From: Jatrophihabitans_A lederbergiae
GTDB lineage: Bacteria; Actinomycetota; Actinomycetes; Mycobacteriales; Jatrophihabitantaceae
DNA: 64,000 bases
Direction of reading: 5' to 3'
Assembly: GCF_031845305.1 (NCBI RefSeq)
Contig: NZ_JAVREH010000020.1
Location: 1-64,000 of the forward strand
Shown: piece by piece, positions 24,875 through 33,815 of the stretch
How positions within the stretch are numbered: position 1 is the first letter of the stretch
Layout of the letters: each line of letters starts with the position of its first letter
Position numbers and translations under genes: made by a program
The notes under the pieces: generated by a model
The model's database searches: none
Seen by the model: only the letters and a program-made list of their open reading frames with translations
Told to the model about the DNA's origin: nothing

Positions 24875-25630
24875 CTAGCGGTAACTCTGCGGTGAGCGGT
24901 GGAACTGCTTGGCCTGAGCCGGGTCGTGGCCGAACAGCAGGGTCGCGTTCTCATCGGCGGCGACCCGCTTGAGCTTCTCGCCCGACTGCTTGGCGGCCAC
25001 CGGATCAGCCTGGCTCGTCCAGCTGTCGTGATCGAGATTGTCCTGCGTGTAGATGGCATCCCCGCACACCACCACGTTGCCGGTGTCCTGCAGCCGGACC
25101 ATCACCGACTGGTGCGCGGGCACGTGTCCCGGCGTCAGCAGGATCTCGATGCCGGGGAACAGTTGCGACTCGCCGTCGAGAAGTTCGTACTTCAGCTTCG
25201 GCAGGTTCCAGTACTGGTGCGGAAAACCGGTGTTGACGCGGGCGTAGTCGTAGTGCTCGCGCTGGACGAAGAACGTCGCCCGCTCGAAGAGGTCGTTGTT
25301 GCCGGCATGGTCGAAGTGCAGGTGGGTGTTGATGACGTAGTCGATGTCGGTCGGCTTGACGTCCAGCTCCTGCAACCGCAGCCCCAGGTCATCCGCCGGC
25401 CCCATCTCGGGCACCAGCCTCTCCTCCATCGGGGTTCCGCGCCAGGTGGCGGCCGGATCGGTGATGTGCAACCGGCTCATGCCGGTGTCGACCAGCAGGT
25501 TCTTGCCGTCGTCCAGCTTGACCAGGTAGGAGGGCACCGGAAGCTTGACCAGCTGCCCGTCGTGCACTCCTGGCGCCACCGTCTCGTACGGACAGTTGCA
25601 GGTTCCCAGCGGAATGATGAACATTTCCAT
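24875..25630 (-). CDS. Metallo-beta-lactamase-fold hydrolase (N-acyl-homoserine-lactonase-like)
   Basis: This 251-residue MBL-fold enzyme has HLHFDHAG, His in PGHVPAHQSV, Asp in VVCGDAIY and His in LFGHDPAQAKQF, a complete dinuclear zinc set. NLLVDTGMSRLHITDPAATW and the general layout match the AttM/AiiB lactonase family. It is the last gene of the long minus-strand catabolic unit, so its natural substrate may be a lactone or cyclic intermediate instead of a signal molecule. There are no LuxI/LuxR genes in the window. Confidence 0.82.
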   Translation of the reverse strand: MEMFIIPLGTCNCPYETVAPGVHDGQLVKLPVPSYLVKLDDGKNLLVDTGMSRLHITDPAATWRGTPMEERLVPEMGPADDLGLRLQELDVKPTDIDYVINTHLHFDHAGNNDLFERATFFVQREHYDYARVNTGFPHQYWNLPKLKYELLDGESQLFPGIEILLTPGHVPAHQSVMVRLQDTGNVVVCGDAIYTQDNLDHDSWTSQADPVAAKQSGEKLKRVAADENATLLFGHDPAQAKQFHRSPQSYR

Positions 25631-25665
25631 GGCGGTTCCTCTCGTCGGGGTGAGGTGCGCGTCGA

Positions 25666-26652
25666 TCAGGGGGCGGGCGAGAGCATCTGGGCGTAGGCAG
25701 CCATCGCGACGTTGCCGCCGCTCACGACGGCGGCGAACCGGCCGGTGGCCGGCAGTTCAGCGGCACGGTGCAGGTAGGCAGCGGTGGACACGGCACCGGA
25801 CGGTTCGGCCACCAGGCGGCAGTCGGTCGCGATTCGCCTGACCGCGTCGCGGATCTCGTCATCGTCCACCGTGATGATGTCGTCGACGTAACGGCTGACG
25901 TGGCGCCACGGAATCTCACCGAGCGACGTGGTTCGCAGACCGTCCGCGATCGTCCGGTACGTCTGCTCCGGCGTCCAGGTCACCCGAGAACCGGTGCGGA
26001 AAGACTCAGCCGCATCCGCGGCGAGTGCCGGTTCGACGCCGATGACGAGGGTGTCCGGCTTCAGTGCCTTGACCGCGGTGGCAACGCCTGAAAGCAGGCC
26101 GCCGCCACTGACCGGCACCAGGATCACGTCGATGTCGGGAAGATCCTCGACGATCTCCAGTCCCACGGTGCCCTGCCCGGCCACGATCGCCGCGTCGTCG
26201 TAAGGCCGGACCAGCACCATGCCGTGCGCGGCGGACAGCTCCTCGGCACGGATGTCGCGCTGGTCCGGCGTCACGATGACCACCTCGGCGCCCAATGCCC
26301 GGACGCCCTCGACCTTGACCTGGGGCGCCGCATCGGGCATCACGATGACCGCGCGGATGCCGAGCTCGCGTGCCACCCACGCCACCGCCCGCGCGTGATT
26401 GCCGCTGGAATGGGCGACCACGCCGCACCGACGGGCATTTTCGAGCTGCGGCAGGATCGCGTTGTACGCGCCCCGCAGCTTGAACGCGCCGCTGACCTGA
26501 AGCGACTCGGCCTTGAGCCAGAGCGGCCGGTCGGCGTCGGCGGAGGTGAGCGGCAGCAGCGGTGTCCGCAGCACCAAACCGCGCAGGCGCTCGGCAGCGG
26601 CTCGGATGTCGTCGAGGGACACCAGGGCATCGGAAGGGACTGTTGACGTCAC
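25666..26652 (-). CDS. PLP-dependent threonine-dehydratase-like enzyme
   Basis: This 328-residue fold-type II PLP enzyme has Schiff-base Lys in SGAFKLRGAYN, SSGNHARAVAW (substrate carboxylate loop) and VPVSGGGLLSG (phosphate cup). It lacks the C-terminal ACT regulatory domain, so it is the catabolic short form. Known activities in this group include threonine/serine ammonia-lyase, serine racemase and 3-hydroxyaspartate ammonia-lyase; the last would suit the aspartate-like chemistry of the island. The start is a GTG overlapping the maoC stop. Confidence 0.85.
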   Translation of the reverse strand: MTSTVPSDALVSLDDIRAAAERLRGLVLRTPLLPLTSADADRPLWLKAESLQVSGAFKLRGAYNAILPQLENARRCGVVAHSSGNHARAVAWVARELGIRAVIVMPDAAPQVKVEGVRALGAEVVIVTPDQRDIRAEELSAAHGMVLVRPYDDAAIVAGQGTVGLEIVEDLPDIDVILVPVSGGGLLSGVATAVKALKPDTLVIGVEPALAADAAESFRTGSRVTWTPEQTYRTIADGLRTTSLGEIPWRHVSRYVDDIITVDDDEIRDAVRRIATDCRLVAEPSGAVSTAAYLHRAAELPATGRFAAVVSGGNVAMAAYAQMLSPAP

Positions 26653-27036
26653 GAGGATGACACCTCCGGGAGCTGCGGGCCGTGACCACGTCGATAGACC
26701 ATGACCGTACGGCGGAACGTGATGACGGGCGTGCCGTCCTGCTTGAAGCCGATCGTCCGCACCGTCACGATTCCCACGTCGGGCCGGCTGCGGGATTCTC
26801 TGGTCTGCAGTACCTCAGACATCGAGTACACCGTATCGCCCTCGAACAGCGGATTGGGCAGCCGCACGTCGTCCCAGCCGAGATTGGCCATCACGTTCTG
26901 CGAGACGTCGCTGACGGACTGCCCCGTCACCAGCGCGATCGTGAACGTTGTCGGTCTGGCTCACGGTGCGGCCCAGCGGGTGGCGGTACACGTCGCCCAC
27001 CGTGAAGTCCTCGAAGAACCTGCCGCGACCGGTCAT
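26649..27036 (-). pseudogene. MaoC-type enoyl/mesaconyl-CoA hydratase, internally deleted and frameshifted
   Basis: The N-terminus MTGRGRFFEDFTVGDVYRHP..GRTVSQTDNV (start at 27036, ATGA overlap with the upstream lyase gene) breaks at about 26945. It resumes in another frame as FTIALVTGQSVSDVSQNVMANLGWDDVRLPNPLFEGDTVY to the stop at 26649. In family members about 30 residues lie between these parts, including the NT.PIHFD hydratase motif with the catalytic Asp and His. That stretch is missing, so the lesion is a deletion of roughly 95 bp that also breaks frame. The protein cannot be an active hotdog hydratase. Confidence 0.82.
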
Positions 27037-27872
27037 CGGGTGTACTCCAGGATCCGCCGGCACGATCTTGCGACCGCCTCGTCGATCATGGCGCCGTGCG
27101 CGTCCACTGCGACGCCGCTGCCCCCCGTCAGCGCCGCCTGGTAACGGCTCAGGGTGTCCACCGCCGCGTCGATCTCGCGCTGGCTGGGCGTGAAGGCCTC
27201 GTGCACGGCGGTGAGCTGAGCCGGGTGGATCACCGCGCGCCCGGCGAAGCCGAGTCTTTTCAGGGCAGCCGTCGTCCGGGCGAACCGATCGAGATCGGAG
27301 AAGTCGGGTGACACCGGAGCGACCGGAGGCATCAGCCCGGCTGCCGCGGCTGCCGCCACCACGGCTGCCCGGGCTGGCAGCAGCTCCAGCTCGTCCGGAC
27401 CCGGCGTCATCCCCAGGTCCGCGGCCAAATCCAGTTCACCCAGTTGCAGCACCGACAACCCGGGCACGGCGGCGATCGCATCGAGATTGCGCAGGCCGCG
27501 TGCCGTCTCGATGATCGCCATCACCGCCACCGGTTGCGACTCGCGGGCGCAGCTGCGCACGCCATCGACCACAGACGCCACCTCGGCCGGTCCGCACACC
27601 TTCGGAACGCAGATTCCGAAGAGCCCTGGGCCGAATACCGCGCGGAGGTCGGCAAAACCGCGCTCGCCCGCGTTGATCCGCACCCAGCGCTGCACCCCGT
27701 CCTCGGCCCGCTCACTCAACCAGGCGCGCACCGCCTCGATCGCCACCGGCTTCGCTGTTTCGGCCACCCCGTCCTCGAGGTCGGCGATCACCGCGTCGGC
27801 GCCGCGCTGATGCGCCCGATCCAGCCGGTCACTGGCGTCCCCCGGCACGTAGAGGTAGCTGCGCGCGATCAC
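27033..27872 (-). CDS. HpcH/HpaI-type CoA-ester lyase (CitE-like)
   Basis: This 279-residue TIM-barrel aldolase has RSYLYVPGDASDRLDRA, ADAVIADLEDGV (Mg site), WVRINAGE, VPKVCGPAEV, MAIIETARGLRNL (Glu for Mg) and LGELDLAADLGM. This is the CitE/citramalyl- or malyl-CoA lyase pattern. The start is a GTG overlapping the CoA-transferase stop. With the neighbouring CoA-transferase and hydratase remnant, a (S)-citramalyl-CoA lyase giving acetyl-CoA and pyruvate is the most economical guess; beta-methylmalyl-CoA lyase is the alternative. Confidence 0.87.
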   Translation of the reverse strand: MIARSYLYVPGDASDRLDRAHQRGADAVIADLEDGVAETAKPVAIEAVRAWLSERAEDGVQRWVRINAGERGFADLRAVFGPGLFGICVPKVCGPAEVASVVDGVRSCARESQPVAVMAIIETARGLRNLDAIAAVPGLSVLQLGELDLAADLGMTPGPDELELLPARAAVVAAAAAAGLMPPVAPVSPDFSDLDRFARTTAALKRLGFAGRAVIHPAQLTAVHEAFTPSQREIDAAVDTLSRYQAALTGGSGVAVDAHGAMIDEAVARSCRRILEYTR

Positions 27873-29074
27873 GCCAGTCCCTTTCCGAACGCGCCGGCGC
27901 CGTCGAGTTCGGTGATCCGCCGCTCGTCATAACCCAGCAGGCTGGACAGGATGTCCGGGCCGTCCTCATGCCGCGACGGTGCCCGGCGATAGTCCGGACG
28001 CTCGTCGCCGACACGCACCGGGCTGCTGACCTGCCGGACGGTGCCGAAGCGTGGATGTTCCGTCTCCACCACCAGATCACGCGCCGCGGTCTGCGGATCT
28101 TCCAGCGCGGTTGCCACCGAGTTGACCGGGCCGCACGGCACCGCGACCGCGCGCAGCTCGGCGAGCCATTCCGCCGACGGCCGGGTGCTGAACGCCTCTT
28201 CCAGCAACGGCACCAGCACATCCGCGTTCCGGCGGCGAGCGGCGAAGCTGGCGAAGCGCTCGTCATCGGCCAGCTCCGGCCGTCCGATCGCCGTCGTCAG
28301 CCGGCGCCAGAACTTCTCCTTCGGGCACGCCACCACGATCCAGCCGTCCGCCGTGGGGAATGCCTGAAACGGGATCAGCGAGGGGTGAGCGGAATGGTGT
28401 GTCCGCTGCGGCTCGAAGTCGCCGTTGAGATTCCAGATCGCCGGGTAGGTCAGCATCGAGATCGCGGTGTCGAAGAGGCTGATGTCGCAGTCCATTCCGA
28501 CACCGTCCCGCCTGGCCGCGTGGACGCCGCTCACCAGCGCCATCGCGGCCACCAGCCCGGCCGAGTAGTCGACGAGCGAGAGCCCGGACTTGGTCGGCGG
28601 CCCCGTCGGCTCACCGGTGAGGTCCATCCAGCCGGCGAAACCCTGCAGGATGTAGTCATAACCGGGCTCGGAACTGCGCGGCCCGGTCATGCCGAAGCCG
28701 GTCAGCGCACAGCATACGATCTTGGGGTTGAGATGCTTCAGATCCGGGTAGGTGATCCCGATCTTTGCCGGCACGTCACCGCGGAGGTTTGAGTACACGG
28801 CGTCGCTGACCCGGACCAGGTCCTCGAAGACGGCACGGCCCTCAGGTGTGGAGAGGTCCAGGCTGATGCTGCGCTTGTTCCGGTTGAATGCCTCGAAGAA
28901 CAGGCTGTCCTCGCCCTCCTGGTAGGGCGGGACGTAGCGGCCGATGTCGCCGCCGGTCGACGGGTCCTCGATCTTGATGATCTCCGCGCCGAGGTCGGCC
29001 AGGTGCACACTGCCGAACGGCCCGGCGCCGTACTGCTCGATCGCGAGGATCCGCAGATCCGCCAGCGGCCTCAT
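27869..29074 (-). CDS. Class III CoA-transferase (CaiB/BaiF family)
   Basis: This 401-residue family III CoA-transferase starts MRPLADLRILAIEQYGAGPFGS and has LADLGAEIIKIEDPSTGGD, FEAFNRNKRSISLDL and LTGFGMTGPRSSEPGYD. The catalytic Asp is likely in SGLSLVDYSAGLVAA. The ATG at 29074 overlaps the upstream stop (ATGA). In this operon it could load mesaconate or another dicarboxylate with CoA for the CitE-type lyase. The natural acceptor and donor cannot be read from sequence. Confidence 0.88.
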   Translation of the reverse strand: MRPLADLRILAIEQYGAGPFGSVHLADLGAEIIKIEDPSTGGDIGRYVPPYQEGEDSLFFEAFNRNKRSISLDLSTPEGRAVFEDLVRVSDAVYSNLRGDVPAKIGITYPDLKHLNPKIVCCALTGFGMTGPRSSEPGYDYILQGFAGWMDLTGEPTGPPTKSGLSLVDYSAGLVAAMALVSGVHAARRDGVGMDCDISLFDTAISMLTYPAIWNLNGDFEPQRTHHSAHPSLIPFQAFPTADGWIVVACPKEKFWRRLTTAIGRPELADDERFASFAARRRNADVLVPLLEEAFSTRPSAEWLAELRAVAVPCGPVNSVATALEDPQTAARDLVVETEHPRFGTVRQVSSPVRVGDERPDYRRAPSRHEDGPDILSSLLGYDERRITELDGAGAFGKGLA

Positions 29075-30018
29075 TCCCGGGTATCCGATCCGGGCTCCGG
29101 CGCGTTGCGGGCCAGGCCGAGCAGCAGGCCGTCGGCGCCCACCGCCGGGCTGGTGGTGAGGAACAGCAGCGTGCCGGCCTCCGGAGCGTGGATCTCGGCG
29201 AACACGTCGCCCCACACGTCGCTGACCGTTCCGAGCAGGTCGCCGCCCTCCACCGAGCTGCCGGTGGCCACCGCCGGTTGCCACCACCCTTCCCGCTCGG
29301 TACGCAGCCAGTGCCAGCCCTCATGCTGCTGAACCGGCCGGGCCGGTTCCGGATCGCCGGCCAGCACCCCGACGAACCGGGCGAGGTTGCGCAGGCCCGC
29401 GAGGTGGACGTCGATCGCCGCACGCTGCATCAGCCCATTCTCACCCGATTCGGCGACTATGGCGGCGATGCCGGCGTCGGCGGCCGCCGCGCAAGTGCTG
29501 CCTGCGACCGTCCGGGCAGCGGCCGGCTGCCGCACACAATGCGCCAAGCCGTAGGCCAGTGCCAGCTCTCGCGATGACGATTCGACCGCGGACTGCTCAT
29601 AGATCGTGAACGGCGCCAGCGCTTCCGGCAGGTCCCCGGCATGCATGTCGACCAGGTAGTCCGAGCCCAGCACCAGCTGCTGGAAGACGTGGTGGGCCAG
29701 CACCTCGCTGTAGGAACCCGCAGGGTCGCCCGGAAAGCTACGGTTGAGGTTCTTGCCGTCCGCGGGCACCACGAAGGCCGATCGCGCCCAAAATGCGGGG
29801 ACATTCACCACCGGCACCACGACGATCCGCCCCGACACCGCGGTGACGTCGAGAGTGGACACGAATTCCCGGGCCGCCGCGATCGAGGCGTACTCCGCTC
29901 CGTGCACCCCCGCGAGGACGGTCAGCCGCGGGCCGTCCTGCTCGCCACGGATGTCGAAGTAGGGGATCCGCAGGCCGTTGCCTAGACCGGTTATGTCCAA
30001 GTCCTGCCTGCTGATCAC
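29071..30018 (-). CDS. Succinylglutamate desuccinylase / aspartoacylase-like zinc hydrolase (M14)
   Basis: This 315-residue AstE/AspA-family protein has zinc ligands HGAEY (HxxE) and DMHAGD (His), the NLNRSFPGDP substrate Arg/Asn motif, and Glu in VAESGENG as general base. A C-terminal barrel-like domain (ATGSSVEGGDLLGTVSD..APEAGTLLF) matches the usual fold. Members remove acyl groups from N-acyl aspartate or glutamate. In context it may free an acidic amino acid for the methylaspartate-type pathway. Overlaps both neighbours by ATGA. Confidence 0.84.
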   Translation of the reverse strand: MISRQDLDITGLGNGLRIPYFDIRGEQDGPRLTVLAGVHGAEYASIAAAREFVSTLDVTAVSGRIVVVPVVNVPAFWARSAFVVPADGKNLNRSFPGDPAGSYSEVLAHHVFQQLVLGSDYLVDMHAGDLPEALAPFTIYEQSAVESSSRELALAYGLAHCVRQPAAARTVAGSTCAAAADAGIAAIVAESGENGLMQRAAIDVHLAGLRNLARFVGVLAGDPEPARPVQQHEGWHWLRTEREGWWQPAVATGSSVEGGDLLGTVSDVWGDVFAEIHAPEAGTLLFLTTSPAVGADGLLLGLARNAPEPGSDTRE

Positions 30019-30866
30019 GACGCCACCGCCTCGGGCACGGCATCGGCGAGGAAGTCGCGCATCGTCTGCTGAAACAGCTCAGCCTCTTCGAACTGCGGCG
30101 AGTGGCCGGACTTCTCGAAGACCACCAGCTGTGCGTCGGGGATCAGCTCGGCGATGGTCTGCGACGACGACACCGGCGTCACCCAGTCCGCCCGGCCCAC
30201 CGTGACCAGGGTCGGGCAACTGACCGTGGCCAGTGCCGGCTTGAGGTCGTACACCGGCGCGTTGTGCTGGAAGCACCAGTTGTGCGCCTCGTGCCGGTAG
30301 CTGCCGGCCTCTACCCGCGCCGCCGCGGCGACCGGGTCGTACTCGAAGTCGTACAACGGGATCAGCTCGGCCCAGCACGTCTTGAGGTCGGCGTCATCGC
30401 GGATGTTGCCGCTCCAGTAACGGTCGAAGTTTTCCCAGTTCACCTCGACCCGGGTCTGGGTCCGCGCGTTCTCGCGGGCGATGGCCAGGTTGCTGCGGTC
30501 GGCGGAGGTGTCGCGCAGGATCATCGCGCGGACCCGATCGGGATAGGCAATCGCGTATTCCAGAGCGATGAAACCACCGTAGGAGCCGCCGGCCACCACG
30601 ATCTGCTCAGCACCGGCCCACTCGCGCAGGGCATCGACGTCGGCCGCCCATTGCGCGTGTGAGTAGGGCGGAACCGCCTCGCTCAGCCCACAGCCGCGAG
30701 CGTCGAAGACGATAACCCGGAACAAATCCGAGAGCGGGCCGAAGGTCTCCCTGGGCTCGGCCAGCGAACCGATACCGCCGCCGCCGTGGTGGGCGATGAG
30801 CACCGGCGCGCCCTGCACCCCGAGCACCTCCACGTTGAGATTGGCACCGTTTATCTCGAGAAACAC
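30015..30866 (-). CDS. Alpha/beta hydrolase, prolyl aminopeptidase-like (S33)
   Basis: This 283-residue hydrolase has the oxyanion HHGGGGIGSL, VFDARGCGLSEAVPPYSH (the D.RG.G.S signature of proline iminopeptidases), nucleophile VAGGSYGGFIAL and His in EKSGHSPQFEE. These match peptidase family S33, which removes N-terminal proline, though lactonases and esterases share the fold. The surroundings are rich in peptidases, favouring a peptide or amide substrate. Start ATG is preceded by AAAGGAGCG on its strand. Confidence 0.83.
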   Translation of the reverse strand: MFLEINGANLNVEVLGVQGAPVLIAHHGGGGIGSLAEPRETFGPLSDLFRVIVFDARGCGLSEAVPPYSHAQWAADVDALREWAGAEQIVVAGGSYGGFIALEYAIAYPDRVRAMILRDTSADRSNLAIARENARTQTRVEVNWENFDRYWSGNIRDDADLKTCWAELIPLYDFEYDPVAAAARVEAGSYRHEAHNWCFQHNAPVYDLKPALATVSCPTLVTVGRADWVTPVSSSQTIAELIPDAQLVVFEKSGHSPQFEEAELFQQTMRDFLADAVPEAVAS

Positions 30867-30905
30867 TGGTCGCTCCTTTCGAATAAGGGTGGTGAATCGA
30901 CCGGC

Positions 30906-32606
30906 TCAGCGTGCCGCGGACTCGATCCACCGGAGCACGACCTGCTCCAGCACACCGAGCGGTACCGCGCCATTACCGAGCACGGCGCCGTGGAAGGACC
31001 GGATGTCGAAGCCGGAGCCCAGCCGCTGCTCGGCCACCCCGCGCAGCCGGGTGATCTCGCGACGGCCGATCAGGTACGCCAGCGCCTGACCCGGCCACGA
31101 GATGTAGCGATCGATCTCGTTGCGGACGTTCGCTTCGGTCGTGGCCGTGTTGTCCCACATATAGCGCATAGCCTGCTGCCTGGACCAGCCCAGGTGGTGC
31201 ATGCCGGTGTCGACGACCAACCGGCAGGCCCTCAGCGCGTCGAAGGACAGCATGCCGAGTCGGCAGACGTCCGAGCTGTACAGCCCCATCTCGTCCGCCA
31301 GCCGCTCGCTGTAGAGCCCCCAGCCCTCGACGTAACCGCACACCTCGGCGTCCAGGAACCGGCGGAAGTCCGGCAGCTCGGTCAGCGTCTGCGCCGACGC
31401 GATCTGCAGGTGATGACCGGGAGTGCTCTCGTGGAATGCCAATGCCTCGTACTCGTAGACGAAACGCTCCTGCGGGTCGGCGGTCAGCACGCAGTGCGCC
31501 CCGGGACGGGAGCCGTCGCCGGCTGGTGGCCGGTAGTAGGCAAGCGCGGCATTGCCCGCCTCTATCGGGTGGATCTCTTCGATGACGCAGTCGGCGATGT
31601 CAAATGACGGAAACCAGGCGTCGCGGGCTGCCTCGGCCCGCCGTAGCGCGTCGGCGACGGTGTCGACGATCTGGGAACGCTCGGTGAAGCGCAGCGCGGG
31701 ATCAGTGCGCAGCCGGCTGAAGATGGTGGGCAGGTCGCCGGTGCCCAGCGCCCGCTCGCCCAGTTGCTGCCACTCAGCTCGCAGGCCCACGACGCAGTCC
31801 AGCCCGATCTGGTGGATCTCGGCCGGTGACAGCTCGGTCGTGGTGTGCCGCCGGACTGCCGCGCGATAACCCTCCTCGCCGCCTGGGACGAACTTGATCC
31901 CCACCTGGTCATCGGCGCGGGCGACCGACAGCAATTCCTCCCGCAGGCATTCGAGCAACCGGTGCAACGCCGGCCGGACCCGCTCCTGCAGGATGGTGCT
32001 GGCCTCGGCACGCTGCTGCTGATGGCTGGTGTCCTCGTGGGGAAGCGGGCTCAGCAGGGTGTCGGAGTCCGCACTCAGCGCGAGGTGCCCGGTCAGTTGC
32101 TCGATGGCTTGGTTCACTCCGACCCGGGTGGGGATCCGTCCCTCCGCCTTGGCCTCGCGGTACCGCGCCGCGATGGCATCCACGAACGCGGGCAGCCCGA
32201 CCAACCTGGTGAGGTAGTCCTCGACCGCGTCGGGGCCGGCCATCGACGCCGTCGGAATGGACATGAACATCATCGCCTGCGGTGAGGAATAGGCATCCGC
32301 GGACGCGCTCGTCTCCCACAGGCAGTGCTCCAGATCCGAGCGGGCGCCCCAGGCAAGGCGCGCCAGTACCGCGGCATTGATCTGGTCCACCTCGTTCAGT
32401 GTTGCCGCGTCGATCTTGTCCAGTCGTCTCTCGAGGTCGGTGATCCGGCTGATGGTCGCGGCCGAACCTGCCCTGCTCGGATCGGGTACCAGGGAATCGA
32501 AACCGGTGACACCGAGCTGGGTGGCGTTGAACGGGTCGCTGGTGTGCTGGATCTGGAAGAACTCCGCACTCAACTCGGCCAGTTCGCTGTTCGGCTCGGT
32601 ACTCAT
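30906..32606 (-). CDS. DUF885-family putative zinc hydrolase
   Basis: This 566-residue, mostly helical protein carries HESTPGHH near residue 386, the HExxxGHH metal motif of the DUF885 family, plus CGYVEGWGLYSERLADE downstream (Glu ligand) and QALAYLIGRREI near the end. DUF885 proteins are thought to be metallo-carboxypeptidase-like, but the family has little biochemistry. There is no signal peptide, so it is cytoplasmic. The ATG at 32606 overlaps the M19 stop; a longer reading to 33806 runs through the M19 gene in another frame and is not real. Confidence 0.86.
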   Translation of the reverse strand: MSTEPNSELAELSAEFFQIQHTSDPFNATQLGVTGFDSLVPDPSRAGSAATISRITDLERRLDKIDAATLNEVDQINAAVLARLAWGARSDLEHCLWETSASADAYSSPQAMMFMSIPTASMAGPDAVEDYLTRLVGLPAFVDAIAARYREAKAEGRIPTRVGVNQAIEQLTGHLALSADSDTLLSPLPHEDTSHQQQRAEASTILQERVRPALHRLLECLREELLSVARADDQVGIKFVPGGEEGYRAAVRRHTTTELSPAEIHQIGLDCVVGLRAEWQQLGERALGTGDLPTIFSRLRTDPALRFTERSQIVDTVADALRRAEAARDAWFPSFDIADCVIEEIHPIEAGNAALAYYRPPAGDGSRPGAHCVLTADPQERFVYEYEALAFHESTPGHHLQIASAQTLTELPDFRRFLDAEVCGYVEGWGLYSERLADEMGLYSSDVCRLGMLSFDALRACRLVVDTGMHHLGWSRQQAMRYMWDNTATTEANVRNEIDRYISWPGQALAYLIGRREITRLRGVAEQRLGSGFDIRSFHGAVLGNGAVPLGVLEQVVLRWIESAAR

Positions 32607-33793
32607 ACCCAGATCCCTTCGAGAGCACGAAGGATGTTTCCGCCGAGCACCGCGACGATATCGGCGTCGGAGAAACCGTCCTTCACCAGCTCCGCGCAGA
32701 TATTGGGAAAGTTCTCGGACGGGTTCTCCAGGCCGTCGACGTACTCGACCTTCTCGTAGCTGGGGCCACCACCGGTGGAGACGCCGATCTTCAGCAGGGG
32801 TCCGAACACCGTGTGCAGCCCGACGTGGTCTCCGTACAGGGTGTCGGGCCCGAAGGCGACATGCTCGATGCCCACGAGGTCGACGCAGTAGCGGAAATGG
32901 TCCATCACCGACTTGATGGTGTGCCGCGGATGCTCGGCCGACAGAGTGGTGTGCGGAGCGGCGGACATCCCGATCACCCCGCCGGTGCCGGCCACCGCCC
33001 GCAGGACGGCGTCGGATTTCATTCGGGGCGTGTTCCATACGCCTTTCGCGCCCGCGTGGGTGATGAAGACGGGCTGCTCGCTCGCCTCGCAGGTCTCGAT
33101 ACCGGTCCGGTCCGAGGAGTGTGAGACGTCGATGGCCAGGCCCAGGGCGTTCATCCGCTCGATCGCCCGCCGGCCGAAGGCGGTGAGACCGCCGTCGAAG
33201 GACTCGTTCAACCCGCTGCCGAGGGCGTTGGCGTCGGAGTAGGCGATGCCGATCTGGCGAACTCCCAGGCCATAGAGGACGTCGAGGCGATCGATCTCGT
33301 TCTCGATCGGGGTCGCCGCCTCGAGCCCGAACACCAGGCCGACCCGGCCCTGAGCGTGCACCCGGTGGATATCGGCGACCGTACGGATCACCTCGACCTC
33401 GTCCTGGTGGGCGAGATCGGCCTGGCGCATCCCGAGATCGGTGATGACGTCGTTCCAGCGCCACGGAGCATTGCCCGTGACGCACGCGGTTCCGTCCATC
33501 ATGTTGTCGAAGACGATGGTCATCCGGGAGGAGGCGAGACCGCGGAAGGCGGTGTGCTGCCTGCCGGTGCGGTTGTACGCCGGGGTGTCGCGCATGTCGT
33601 CGGGAAACCGGACGGGGTGATCGTGCAGGCTGATGACGATGTTGTCGGTGAGCAGCCGGTCGACCCGCTGCGTCTGGTCCTCCGTGAGCACCGCCTCGTA
33701 CGGCGGAACCCTGCCCGCCTCCGGCGCCAGCGGAATCTCGACAAGCTCGCCCGGCTGAAGATAGCCGTAGGACGAGTACGCCCCGGCCGTCAC
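32603..33793 (-). CDS. Membrane-dipeptidase family (M19) dipeptidase
   Basis: This 396-residue renal-dipeptidase-like enzyme has the metal motif ISLHDHPVRFPDD near the N-terminus, LAIDVSHSSDRTG and FITHAGAKGVWNTPR for metal His residues, and VAFGPDTLYGDHVG for the catalytic Asp. M19 enzymes split dipeptides, often with a D-residue at the C-terminal side. No signal peptide is seen. The start is a GTG whose GTGA would overlap the original stop of the M20 gene before that gene was frameshifted. Confidence 0.88.
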   Translation of the reverse strand: MTAGAYSSYGYLQPGELVEIPLAPEAGRVPPYEAVLTEDQTQRVDRLLTDNIVISLHDHPVRFPDDMRDTPAYNRTGRQHTAFRGLASSRMTIVFDNMMDGTACVTGNAPWRWNDVITDLGMRQADLAHQDEVEVIRTVADIHRVHAQGRVGLVFGLEAATPIENEIDRLDVLYGLGVRQIGIAYSDANALGSGLNESFDGGLTAFGRRAIERMNALGLAIDVSHSSDRTGIETCEASEQPVFITHAGAKGVWNTPRMKSDAVLRAVAGTGGVIGMSAAPHTTLSAEHPRHTIKSVMDHFRYCVDLVGIEHVAFGPDTLYGDHVGLHTVFGPLLKIGVSTGGGPSYEKVEYVDGLENPSENFPNICAELVKDGFSDADIVAVLGGNILRALEGIWV

Positions 33794-33815
33794 CGCGCCC
33801 TCCCATCAGGCCGCG

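Noticed and set aside
24875..25630. Quorum-quenching role for the lactonase-like protein
   Set aside because: The fold supports a lactonase, but its place at the end of a catabolic unit and the absence of LuxI/LuxR genes give no support for signal degradation.
30906..33806. A 966-codon reading that would fuse a long N-terminus to the DUF885 protein
   Set aside because: The first 400 codons run out of frame through the M19 dipeptidase gene; the real start at 32606 overlaps the M19 stop as at the other junctions.
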